Shown here: piece after piece, positions 1-9,168 of the stretch
Numbering within the stretch: the stretch's first letter is position 1
Layout of the letters: each line of letters opens with the position of its first letter
Origin: Zygophlyctis sp. KS116
Lineage: Eukaryota > Chytridiomycota
DNA: 36,807 bases
Direction: 5' to 3'
NCBI GenBank assembly: GCA_054661495.1
Contig: BAAFSQ010000086.1
Coordinates: 1 to 36,807, forward strand
Translations under genes and position numbers: made by a program
The notes under the pieces: model-generated
Databases searched by the model: none
The model's input: only the letters and a program-made list of their open reading frames with translations
Told to the model about the DNA's origin: nothing

Positions 1-103
1 TCTTGTATTCCATCTTGAATGTCCCCTAGATAACATGCATCCCTATATCTTGTATTTTTAGAGATTTCTAAATCATCACTTATTATCCTCTGAGCTTCCC
101 TTG
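1..103 (-). repeat. Sirtuin-tail repeat, copy 1
   Basis: This stretch is an antisense copy of the end of the sirtuin gene at 3018-4001. Its first ~77 bases are identical to 3073-3149, and on the minus strand they encode the sirtuin-tail motif SKNTRYRDACYL. It continues with 26 bases absent from the intact sirtuin gene but present in copy 2 at 2625-2727. Copies 1 and 2 differ at only three positions over 103 bases, so they derive from each other or from an unseen sirtuin paralogue. The left end is cut by the window edge. Confidence 0.9.
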
Positions 104-461
104 ATCGACGAATATTCGATCTTCCATTGTAGATTTACACGCCATCGGTTGAAATCTTTGAATCAACTGCATTAGATGAGCAGATATAACGGTATCATAA
201 GAGCAGATTCAATAACTTTTGCTACAGCTAAATTACTCTTGGAAGCAGAGCCTTTTGAAGACGGTCAAGGAAAAATCAAATCATATTTTCTAGAAAAGAT
301 TGCCATTGAAGGACAATCAAGATATAAACTTGCATTCATTGATGCTTTAATTGAGTCTTGAGCAAATTTCATCATAAATCTCCCATCGTAAATGGTGTCA
401 TGAGTCCTCCAAGTAGAATGTCTACTCCTCAATAAACAGCCGTATCAATGCAAATAACTAT
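104..461. other. Non-genic stretch with short coding-like fragments
   Basis: A 61-codon plus-strand frame runs from an ATG at 176 to a stop at 359-361. Just after it, another frame reads as a plausible serine/proline-rich C terminus ending near 433. I recognise neither. They could be the broken 3' end of an unrelated gene carried next to the sirtuin-tail repeat, or chance frames. No splice pair joining them cleanly was found. Confidence 0.3.
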
Positions 462-2517
462 TTATTTATGAAGCGCTGATTCGTTCCATTTCTGAATGAA
501 AAATATGTTTACTTTATTCCTTTCTTTCCCATAATCCCAGCCAAAAGTTTGCAAAAGTCCCACTCCTGATGGCTCGGCCAAAGTGAAAGTTTCAGATTTC
601 TTCAAGTCAACAACAAAAAAAATTTCAAGACAAGTAATTTCAAAAGACTGTGGAGATTGTGACAGTGCAAACAGGAAACTGTAGAAATATTCAATCTTGA
701 ATGAATGTGTGTCACCGCCAGTTATTTGAACAAATCTCACCAATCCTATGCTTTTGTTCATGTATATAGCATCAAATCCACCTTGGTTCCATTTGTTTGG
801 TTTAAACCAGACACCATCATTTTTTGGTAGAGAAGGAAAACTAGTCATATCCAGATTTCGAACGCTGTATTGGGGCCAAGTTTGCTGTACAGTGCCATTT
901 TTGTCCAACAATTTTACACCACCACTGCGAAGACTGGCAAAAAACCACATTTCCAGCAGCCAACCATCCATAGAAGGATTGCCATCGAGTTTGGTGACCT
1001 GAGATAATTGGCTAATCAGTTCTGGTCCTGCTTTAATGGCCAATTCTACTCCAGCAAATCGACTTACAATAGATATTTTTTCCCCATCAGAATCCAGAAA
1101 TGTACTCAAAAGTCGATTCACAACATTATTAGACTGTGGTCCTACCATACCTTTGATGTACAACATAATATCATCTACTTCTTTGACAGAATTCTTTGTA
1201 AATTCAATGACTTTCTTTGTAGAGAAATTAAACATCCATCTCGCTGAAGATCCGGCAAAATAATGTTTAGAAAGCACCAATTCTTCAGGTGTAGCAGGAG
1301 AATTCTTAAATAATTTAGAATCCAACCATTTATTTACATAAGGAGAAATATTCACCATCTCTTCAGGCATTGCAGAAGAACTGAACGATAAGTCTGTATC
1401 AAGCAGATTCTTGACATAAGAAAAAAAATCTGGATTTTGAACAGCATCCAGATACTCCTGTACCTTCCAAGAATAAACAAAGAATTCTTCAACATTCATT
1501 TGCATGTCTTCATGTGGCTTTACCTTGTAACGCGAAGACATTGAACAAACAATAGCCAATCTTCGTTTCTCTCGGTCTGTTTCAAGCCAAAAATAGCAAG
1601 CTTGTTGTACATCACTGTGATTGGCTACATTTAAAGCATATCCATCAACAAAAACAATGTGTTGTTTTGAATCAGCCACTTCTCCCAAAATTTTAACAAG
1701 TTCATCAATTTTCCCGAAGCTAATTCGTCTAGACTTTTTCAAATCACCATCCAAACGAACACATACAGGATATTGATCACGACTCAAATGGATCCAAGTA
1801 ACAACCCAATCTTTTTTGTCCAGAGTTGAAGCGAATGCCAGAGCAGTCGTCGACTTTCCCGTCCCTCGAGGCCCAAGAATCCAACCAAGAGCACCCTCAT
1901 TTATGACTCTATCATTTAAGAACTTTACTTGTTCATGAAAAGTCGGGCGACAGTAAAGAAAAAGCTTCTCAGATCCCAGACCAGTGTTTTCCAAGTAATT
2001 AGAGTCTAATACAAACAAAACAGAGCTAGGATCATATGAAAGTTGTTTGATTTTTGATATTTTCCAATCAATCTTTCCTGTCTGAGGAGAGCTTCCTGTA
2101 AAATTCAACGCATCAGAAGACGGAACAGCAACAATCAGAGCATCTTTTAATGACTTTCCAAGATCATCCACAGGAGAATCTTCATCGAGCGGAACGCCCT
2201 ATGATAAGATTCTAATAAATTACCTTTTCTACAGCAGCATCTCTCTTATCAAATGATTGCTTGTTCTTAAAGACTTTGAGAAGTCCAGATGGAATATCCT
2301 TTAGATGACTGTCAGAGTACTCGGCTTTGACAGCTTTTCTCAATTCTGTTATATCAGAACCAGGAGGAACTGAAACTTTATCAGCAGTCGTTCCCTTGTA
2401 TGGCTTTCCAGTCCCATAGTCATAGAGATGAAACCAAATCTTTGATTCTTCTTTACTTGACAATTTCCGTTTCTTTGATTTTGGCATCAATAGAAAGTTT
2501 CTTTCTGTTGGGCGCAA
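462..2517 (-). CDS. Crinkler-type effector: UBL header, P-loop NTPase, REase-fold C terminus
   Basis: Two exons, 2517-2224 and 2198-462, flank a 25-nt GT-AG intron that splices in phase 0. The likely start is the ATG at 2487 (MPKSKKRK, ~666 residues); an upstream ATG at 2517 would add ten residues. The header, ~100 residues, has the Crinkler ubiquitin-like pattern, opens with a basic nuclear-localisation-like stretch and lacks a signal peptide. It ends in DALIVAVPSS. The middle carries Walker A GPRGTGKSTT and a Walker B-like HIVFVDG. The C terminus has GGFDAIYM followed by VRFVQIT, the degenerate PD-(D/E)XK core of the Crinkler/RHS superfamily. Family knowledge suggests a protein acting in a host nucleus; target and activity are unknown. 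It reads intact. Sirtuin-tail repeats lie on both sides. Confidence 0.85.
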
Positions 2518-2607
2518 ACTCGACGGGAGCGGCCGTGCGCCAGTCTCAAGACTTGACAGAATGGCAAGTCTGAATGCACAATCCTCTGATTAGTAGAATC
2601 TTTTTAT

Positions 2608-2727
2608 CTAATAAGTTTACTAATTCTTGTATTCCATTTTGAATGTCCCATAGATAACACGCATCCCTATATCTTGTATTTTTAGAGATTTCTAAATCAT
2701 CACTTATTATCCTCTGAGCTTCCCTTG
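2608..2727 (-). repeat. Sirtuin-tail repeat, copy 2
   Basis: The second partial copy of the sirtuin gene tail is in the same orientation as copy 1, and the two bracket the Crinkler gene as direct repeats. Positions 2625-2727 match 1-103 with three differences. The segment from 2608 also matches the intact gene from 3056. On the minus strand it sits in a short open frame (2749-2546) that has lost the rest of the sirtuin, so it is a gene fragment. It ends exactly where the nuclease-domain fragment begins. Confidence 0.88.
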
Positions 2728-2941
2728 CTTCATTCAACTTGAGAGTCATTGGCTCTGTGGCATGATTGTATCATCTAACAAAGAATCTGGACATGGCCGT
2801 TATGATGTCAGAATTGAATTTCGAAAGCACAAAAAGGCTGTCGTTTTCGAGTTCAAAAATCAATCAGTAAAGACAGTCTTGAAATGGATGCTCAAAAAGC
2901 TCTTTATTTTTAATAATTATGTTTCTGATCTTTCAGATTGA
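2728..2941 (+). pseudogene. Fragment of a PDDEXK_9 (DUF1703)-type nuclease domain
   Basis: The frame is open from the repeat junction at 2728, with an ATG at 2762, to a TGA at 2939-2941. It reads SSNKESGHGRYDVRI followed by KKAVVFEFK. This closely resembles the SNRESG-GRYD-EFK core of the PDDEXK_9 domain found with AAA-ATPase-like proteins (DUF1703), including the Asp and Glu-x-Lys of the PD-(D/E)XK fold. Only ~70 residues remain, without the usual ATPase partner, and it opposes the neighbouring sirtuin gene. I take it as a decayed fragment rather than a working gene. Confidence 0.6.
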
Positions 2942-3017
2942 AAATGTCTTTTAGTCAGAGTATCATTTTATAGGAAAGAAATATCTAGTCTGAAAGCAAA
3001 GCAATTACAAAAGTAGT

Positions 3018-4001
3018 CTACTCCTTGATCAACCTTGATAAATCGTCTTGCCAGCCTAATAAGTTTACTAATTCTTGTATTCCATCTTGAATGTCCCCTA
3101 GATAACATGCATCCCTATATCTTGTATTTTTAGAGATTTCTAAATCATCTAGATCACTTTTATCCAAATCATCCAAAGACTCTGCTGCTTGTTCTGATTC
3201 GAGTAAAACAATCTGAAAATCACCAACCAGTTCCATATTAATCAACAAACGTGGTACATTTGCAGATACCATACTAGTTAAAGAAGCAAAAGGTGCAACT
3301 GAAAGTGATGTTCCTAAAACAATCAATAAATCACATTTAGAAAAATCCTTTAATGAATCATAAAATTGTTCAGGTAAAGACTCTCCAAAAAACGTTATAC
3401 ATGGCTTTACAAAACCTCCACAATCAGTACATTTCAAAAATTCATTTTTACAAAGAGCCTCCTTCATCCAATCCTTTGTATACTTTTTACTACATTTCCG
3501 ATCATCTTGTAAAGAAACACCAACACAATTCCCTTGATAAAATGAACCATGCGCCTCTACTAATTTTATCGGATCTAAACCAGCTTTCCTTTCTAGAGTA
3601 TCAACATTCTGAGTAAAATTTCGCATTAAAATCCCCTTTTCTTGCAACAATTTAATAAAATAATGAGTCTTTGTAGGAATGAAATCATCGGTAATCATTT
3701 CCTTTGCTAGAGTAAAAAACGGTAAAGGATTTTCATAAAAATAATCAATATCAAATACAGCTTCAGGATATGGTAAATTGTACTTTTGTAAATTGTCATA
3801 AATTCCAGTGTCCGGACTTCTGAAATCCGGAATTCCACTTGCTGTAGAGATCCCAGCTCCTGAAAGAACAATAATATTTTTAGGATTAAAAGTCTGGATG
3901 TAAGATACTATCCCATAGAGATCGGGGGAAGACAGCGGAAGAAGATCAGACAGTGCATCAGTCAATGAATTTAAATTTGGAAAATCGTTTATTTCCTTCA
4001 T
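3018..4001 (-). CDS. NAD-dependent protein deacetylase, class I sirtuin (SIRT2/Hst2-like)
   Basis: A single-exon 327-residue protein holds the full sirtuin core. It has GAGISTASGIPDFRSP (NAD pocket), TQNVDTLERKAG, catalytic His in EAHGSF, FFGESLP and LGTSLSVAPF. Family knowledge: it removes acyl groups from lysines using NAD+, in cytosol or nucleus; there is no targeting peptide. The zinc ribbon is odd. The second pair is a normal CTDC, but the first pair is spaced C-x10-C instead of the usual short spacing. The excess matches a possible 15-nt in-frame GT-AG segment, which is unproven. Its stop-proximal 90 bases are the source of the repeats at 1 and 2608. The peroxiredoxin stop lies only 23 bp upstream of its ATG on the same strand. 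Confidence 0.93.
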   Translation of the reverse strand: MKEINDFPNLNSLTDALSDLLPLSSPDLYGIVSYIQTFNPKNIIVLSGAGISTASGIPDFRSPDTGIYDNLQKYNLPYPEAVFDIDYFYENPLPFFTLAKEMITDDFIPTKTHYFIKLLQEKGILMRNFTQNVDTLERKAGLDPIKLVEAHGSFYQGNCVGVSLQDDRKCSKKYTKDWMKEALCKNEFLKCTDCGGFVKPCITFFGESLPEQFYDSLKDFSKCDLLIVLGTSLSVAPFASLTSMVSANVPRLLINMELVGDFQIVLLESEQAAESLDDLDKSDLDDLEISKNTRYRDACYLGDIQDGIQELVNLLGWQDDLSRLIKE

Positions 4002-4024
4002 TCTAACCTCCTCCTAACAATATG

Positions 4025-4683
4025 TCAGTTTTCATAAGTCTTTTCAAAATACTCTGAAGCCTTTGAAGTATTTATAGACGCTTTTCCTTTTTTCCAATCT
4101 ACAGGACATACTTCTCCATGTTCCTAAAATTTAATTTTTTAAAAAAAAATACTTGCGCAAATTGAAATCCTTGAACCAGTCTTAAAATTTCATCTACTGA
4201 TCTTCCGACACTTAAATCATTAACTTGATAATGTTTAAGAATCCCTTTAGGATCCATAATAAAAGTTGCTCTTAGTGCAATTCCAGCATCAGGACCATCT
4301 TGAATCAAAACTCCAAATTTTTTTGAAATTTCCTTTGTAATATCTGCAACAAGAGGATATTCCAAATTTCCAATTCCACCTTCCTTTCTTGGCATTTTAG
4401 TCCATGACAAATGTGAAAATTTAGAGTCTATAGAGACTCCAACAACATCAGTATTAAGTTTTTTAAATTCTTTAATTCGGTCCGAAAATGAAATAATTTC
4501 AGTCGGACAAACAAATGTAAAGTCCAATGGATAAAAGAATAAAACAAGCCATTTCCCTTTAAAATCTTTGGAAGAGATATTAGAAAAAGAATGATTTAAT
4601 ACTGCAGTCCCAGCCCATTCTGGGGCAGCCTTTTGAATCACTGGATGAGAATAGAAACGTTTAAAGCCACGAAAAAGAATCAT
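4025..4683 (-). CDS. Mitochondrial typical 2-Cys peroxiredoxin (PRDX3-like)
   Basis: Exons 4683-4153 and 4123-4025 flank a 29-nt intron. Without splicing the protein would lose its C terminus; splicing restores EHGEVCPVDW and SEYFEKTYEN. The peroxidatic Cys is in FTFVCPTE and the resolving Cys in EVCP. GGIG and the C-terminal YF motif are both present, the combination that in this family makes the enzyme sensitive to over-oxidation. I chose the start at 4683 because MILFRGFKRFYSHPV is a basic, hydroxylated mitochondrial presequence; an ATG at 4755 would overlap the divergent gene. Product ~209 residues. It reduces H2O2 and organic peroxides using thioredoxin. It shares a 42-bp spacer with the acyl-CoA dehydrogenase gene. 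Confidence 0.92.
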
Positions 4684-4725
4684 TTTTCTAATTTTAGGTC
4701 CAGGACTGGAAATTGTCAAATTCAA
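4684..4725. promoter_or_regulatory. Putative 42-bp bidirectional promoter/spacer
   Basis: Only 42 bp separate the start codons of the divergent peroxiredoxin and acyl-CoA dehydrogenase genes. Any core promoter, or the transcription start of at least one gene, must lie here or inside the opposite coding region. No TATA box is visible. Both products are mitochondrial, so co-regulation is plausible but not shown. Confidence 0.5.
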
Positions 4726-6010
4726 ATGTCGTTCATTACAAGGAGAACTGGACATTTCAAAATTGGCCCATTTAAAAAATTATATTCTTCATGGAGTATT
4801 GGGCTTAAACCAGACACTGTAGAATTTCAAGGGTTGGCAAAGTCTTTTGCTGACAAGGAGTTGAAACCAAACATATCAAATTGGGATCAGAATGAGATAT
4901 GGCCTGTAGACACTTTTAAAAAAGCTGCGGAATTGGGATTTGGTGGGATTTACTGTTCAGAAGAGTTTGGTGGTTCAGGGTTAAAACGTCTGGACGCGAG
5001 CGTGATTTTTGAGGCTTTGGCTACTGGATGTGTATCTACTACGGTATTTTATTATAATTTTTATTAAGGCATTCATCTCAATACATAATATGGTTGCTTT
5101 TATGATTGATAAATTTGGATCGGATTTTCTTAAAAAGAAATATTTACGGGACTTGACTAGTATGAGTGCATTAGGTTCTTATTGTTTAACTGAACCAAAT
5201 TCTGGATCTGATGCTGCATCGCTATCTACTTTAGCTGTAAAAAAAGGTGATGAATATATTTTAAATGGTGAAAAAGCATTTATTTCTGGTGGTGGAGTTT
5301 CAGATTTTTATATTGTGATGGCAAGGACAGGTAAGAATAATTTTAAGAATTTTAGGAGGATCAGGACCTAAAGGAATCTCTGCATTTTTAGTACCAAAAG
5401 GTACAAATGGGCTTTCTTTTGGGAAAAAGGAAAAAAAGATGGGTTGGAATTCTTCTACAACTGCTGCTGTTATATTACAGGATGTTTGTATTCCAGATTC
5501 ACATTTAATTGGGATGGAAGGTCAAGGATTTTCTATTGCAATGCATGGATTAAATGGAGGTCGTGTAAATATTGCATCTTGTTCTTTAGGCGGAGCAACT
5601 TCTTGTTTGGATCTTGCATTAGATTATGTCAAGAATCGGTCTCAATTTTCTTCTCCTTTAGTAGAATTTCAGTCTGTACAATTTAAATTAGCCGATATAT
5701 TTACAGCTTTAAGTGCATCACGTTTAATGATTCGTCAAGCTGCTGTTTTATTGGATAATGATGATCCTAATGCACCAATGTATTGTGCCATGGCAAAGGT
5801 TTTTGCTACAGATGCATGTTTTAATGTATTTTATTCCAGTTTTTATAATTATAGGCGTCTAATGATTGTTTACAATTATTTGGAGGGTATGGATACCTAA
5901 AGGATTACAAGGTTGAACAATATACAAGAGACTTGAGAGTTCATCAGATTCTTGAAGGAACAAATCAGATTATGAGATTGATAATTGCTAAATCCTTGAC
6001 CAAGAATTAA
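4726..6010 (+). CDS. Mitochondrial isobutyryl-CoA dehydrogenase-like (ACAD8-type)
   Basis: Four exons (4726-5043, 5069-5330, 5356-5825, 5855-6010) with introns of 25, 25 and 29 nt give 401 residues, the normal length for acyl-CoA dehydrogenases. Residues 1-20 look like a mitochondrial presequence. Landmarks are [16 protein letters not shown] and [10 protein letters not shown] (FAD/substrate region), [10 protein letters not shown], and [14 protein letters not shown], whose Glu is the expected catalytic base. The tail pattern is closest to isobutyryl-CoA dehydrogenase of valine breakdown; other short branched-chain dehydrogenases cannot be excluded. It passes electrons to ETF in the matrix. All three splices are required to keep the frame and each restores conserved residues. 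It is divergent from peroxiredoxin. Confidence 0.9.
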
Positions 6011-6109
6011 GAAATCATTATTAAAATGTATCTTGTTCCTGTTTGATAATTAAGAAATCAAAATGTTGAGTTGTCCGAAATATCAAATTTCTGGGTTAGG
6101 CCGCACATT

Positions 6110-7739
6110 ATGGAAAATAACTTGCCAGTATATCTACAAGAGCCTTTTGAAGCATCTAGCCTTACTATCCTTGAGATAATTCAGATTCTAACGCACCATG
6201 GAGTTCCTCTTCCTTCCGCCAGACAACGCAAGGCTTTCTATGTTGAACTGATCAATAAATCTCTTGAGCAGTACAAGGAGGAATGGATTGCAGAATTCCA
6301 AAAGTCAAAAAATCCTTTTCAGTCTTTTACTCAGTCTCCAGTCGTCATTTCTCCGTTAAGAAAGTCGCCTCGTAAAACACCTCAAAGGACTCCAAAATCC
6401 ACTCCATCAAGGGAAAAAAAGGAAACTCCTAAGAATGCTCCTCCAAAAGACAATGATTTATCATTTCAAACTCCAACAAAATCAAAAGTTCCTACAGTCA
6501 AGACTCCATATGTAGTTCGGACAGCGCCAGCCGCCCCTCAGCAAAACAAATTTAGATATGGATCGATTCTCATCTTACTTTTCGCCATGGTCATTTCTTC
6601 AAAATGGTTAACCTTTTGTGATGATAAGCACAGTTTTCTATGTTTGCCCTGCCCTCGGTTTTCTAAATGTTCTGGTCGTACGATATTGAAATGTACTAGT
6701 CCGGACTGGGAATTGAAAAGAGGGTGGTGGATGACAGAATGGAATTCTAACTATATTCTTTGGCCATTTAATATTGATTATTGTCAAGACAAGACTAGGC
6801 AAATAGCAAAAGAAACTAAAAAGCTTTTAAAGTTGGGTATGGCAGTAATTTTGGTCTAACTTTACAGGGATGATGTTAAATAAAATAGTAAATACGTGGG
6901 TTGGAAAAGCAGAATGTGGGGAAATAATTCAAAATGATAAGAATTCTTGGGCTTGGTCAAAGAGTAACTCAAAAATGGCAATTTTGGGGATGCCTGTTTC
7001 AATTGCAAAGGAAATGTTAAAATCTATGGCTGGGTCTCATAAAGATGAAGAGTTTGAAGATCTCTGGATGAAGCTCTTGGATAATATTATGGGGTCTGCT
7101 AAAAAGCTTAAACTTGAGTTAGAATTAGTACTGGACGATACACATAGGCAGCATAGACTTTTTAAATCATTTTCTCCTCCTATTCATTCTTTTTCATGTC
7201 AGCTAAAAATGGGTCTCCTTGGCTTAGCTCAAAGATACTCAATGACTCTTATTGGACTCGGAAGTTTGCTAGCACTTTTGACTATATTTTATGCCAGAAA
7301 GCAGGCATCTCTAAGAGAAGCTATGGTAATTAATCGTTTAGTGGAAGATATTTTGGATGCCATTCAACAGGAAACACATCTTCATACCAAAGACAAGACT
7401 AAGCATCCATTTCCAGGACTGTCTTTATCACAACTCAAGGATCATTTTTTACCACTATTCTCTTCAAAGCAGCGCGGACTAAAGCCTTTGGATCCTATAT
7501 CTGGGTTTCCTTGTGAGAGTGATGCTAATGATCGCACTAGATGGTACTTGGATGAACTTACCCGTTCAAGAGTCTGGTCTCGCGTCTATGCAACTCTTGG
7601 ATCCAATACACTATTAAAAGAAGCAGCCATGGATGTCTCAGGAGAAACTCAAAATATTCTAGTTTTTGTTGGAAGTCATTCTTTGGGATGGTCAACTCCA
7701 AAAGCAAAAGAATCTCCCAAAATAGTTGAAAACTTTTAA
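6110..7739 (+). CDS. Heh/Src1/Man1-like inner nuclear membrane protein
   Basis: Exons 6110-6836 and 6868-7739 flank a 31-nt intron (532 residues). The start is the ATG giving MENNLPVYLQEPFEASSL, which aligns with the N terminus of yeast Src1. The HeH fold follows (ILTHHGVPLPSARQRK). A proline/serine/lysine-rich linker is at ~75-150, then the first membrane span (~ILILLFAMVI), and a lumenal Cys-containing segment with GGWW-like motifs. The second span is ~YSMTLIGLGSLLALLTIFY, followed by the Man1/Src1 C-terminal winged-helix region (RSRVWSRVYATLGSNTLL). Family knowledge: it tethers chromatin, telomeres and rDNA to the nuclear envelope and recruits ESCRT-III; the Snf7 gene of that pathway is also in this window. 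A TGTCCGA motif lies 32 bp upstream. Confidence 0.88.
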
Positions 7740-7755
7740 TATTTTACTCTTCCAC

Positions 7756-8687
7756 TCAAATTATAGTCAACATGGGCTTAAATGATGATTTGTAAGCAGT
7801 AAATCCCTTTAAACTTCTTCTCTTTTGAAGCCTCCTAAAACCTTCTTGTATATGACACGGAAGAAGAGGAGTTTGAGTAGAATGCATTCTAGTAAATATG
7901 GATGTCTGTCCTGAATCTCTCCTTATATCCAAGACTTCGGATTCATCCCATTCATTCTTCACCTTTAGTCCCTATTCATAAATTTCAAAAAAAGTACCAT
8001 TTCAGTTAGAGATCGAACACATTCATACGCAAAAAACCCTAAAATGTCCATTACATCCGAACTAGATTTATTTTCATAATATCTATTTGTATTTAGAAAT
8101 AAATTCTCACCTTTGCATTTCACACCAATCTCTAAACCTTTTTAGTTTTTTAAATGTGAATGAAGCCTGTCTGCATTCGGCATAGTAAATATATTCCTCC
8201 TTTGACATGACCCTAGTAGCTGCATCAGCATTCTTGAATTTTACCAAAAAATAAAAAAAACCTTTAGTCTATCTTGATCATACAGAATCTCTGGATCTTC
8301 AAATCTCTGCGTATCATTTCTATCTGGAATAAATTCAGCAAATGGATCCCAAAAAAATGAAATGAACTTTTGTCTAGGTCTTTCAACCTCCACCTCGACC
8401 TCATCATACGAATTGTCCTTCAAGTTCTTTCTGATATCTTTCCACGATAAAAACTCTCGAAGTCTTGAAACTTTTTGTGCGTTATCCCGAACAATGAATA
8501 TCAAGTCCTGCGGTTGAATTATTCTAGAATTTCTTTTATGAGCACAACACAACCCTCGAGTTATTATTTCCAGTATCTGTCGCTTTGTTATATCTTCTAC
8601 TAGTAAAAGAGTTTCATCGGCCGGTTCTCGACTTTCGCCCATAACAAACATCATTTGTTGTATTTCAGACTGGAAATGGCTCTTCAT
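7756..8687 (-). CDS. SPT3: SAGA complex subunit Spt3
   Basis: Four exons (8687-8262, 8232-8111, 8082-7998, 7971-7756) with introns of 29, 28 and 26 nt give 282 residues. The N-terminal histone fold has EIQQMMFVMGE, and the fold is followed by LREFLSWKDIRKN. The middle has SKEEYIYYAECRQASFTF, and the second histone fold DVMDILGFFAYECVRSLTE. The tail LLPCHIQEGFRRLQ aligns with the conserved Spt3 C terminus. Spt3 helps SAGA deliver TBP to promoters in the nucleus. The linker between folds is shorter than in yeast (337 residues), mainly through loss of the acidic low-complexity stretch. It converges on the Heh/Src1 gene with only 16 bp between stops. TCGGACA lies ~60 bp upstream of the start. Confidence 0.95.
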
Positions 8688-8821
8688 CCTAAACTAGCCA
8701 CTGACCCGAACCTCGCTCTAAGGCAAACTAAACCTAAAAAGGAAAAATATCGGACACGCAGGATCATTGTAAATCTCTCTATTTAGAGTTATTTAATCAA
8801 CCTTTTAAGCTGGTTCTCTAT

Positions 8822-9012
8822 TGTGGGGAACTCAAATAAAATTTCTAAATCGTAGAAAGTTAATTGTATTGTTACTTGCATTGACCTTTATTATTACCTT
8901 TATTATTACCTTTCCTAGAAGTACTATCTTCTGGAAATTCACATTTATTAGAACTGCATTCGTCTTTTTTTGAACATTTAGCACCTTTTTTGCCCAAACA
9001 CTTCTTTTCATC
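8822..9012 (-). pseudogene. Truncated Cys-rich secreted protein remnant (copy C)
   Basis: On the minus strand the last ~45 codons of a cysteine-rich protein of the 14533/25065 family are readable (GAKCSKKDECSSNKC), with an Asn/Lys/Gly repeat tail. It lacks a signal peptide and N-terminal half. Its coding-side edge coincides with the start of the 98-bp direct repeat at 9013. Its 3' flank at 8822-8863 carries the same ~37-bp downstream element found after the 25065 gene. I treat it as a relic of the family. Confidence 0.6.
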
Positions 9013-9110
9013 TAATCGGACGAGCAAGTCTATATTGTATTCAAGCAAGAATGCAAAGAGTTCCTATCATCTTGGTTCCTCAACTTTGGGATCTTTTATC
9101 AGCTAGATAG
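9013..9110 (+). repeat. 98-bp direct repeat, left copy
   Basis: This is identical base for base to 10106-10203 and lies in the same orientation; the pair brackets the CAP-protein gene. The plus strand is open throughout and reads like protein (EQVYIVFKQECKEFLSSWF), so the repeat is probably a duplicated exon fragment of an unrecognised gene. Its left edge abuts the truncated Cys-rich remnant. Confidence 0.95.
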
Positions 9111-9168
9111 ACAAAAATGAAAATCAAAAAATGCATTTAGTTTTATCTCTAATAAACTTATTGCGGAT

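Noticed and set aside
748-1263. Open frames on the plus strand inside the Crinkler gene
   Set aside because: They lie antisense to a well-supported coding exon and show no domain or composition of their own.
3353-3616. 87-codon plus-strand frame
   Set aside because: It is antisense to the sirtuin zinc region and is a shadow of its codon usage.
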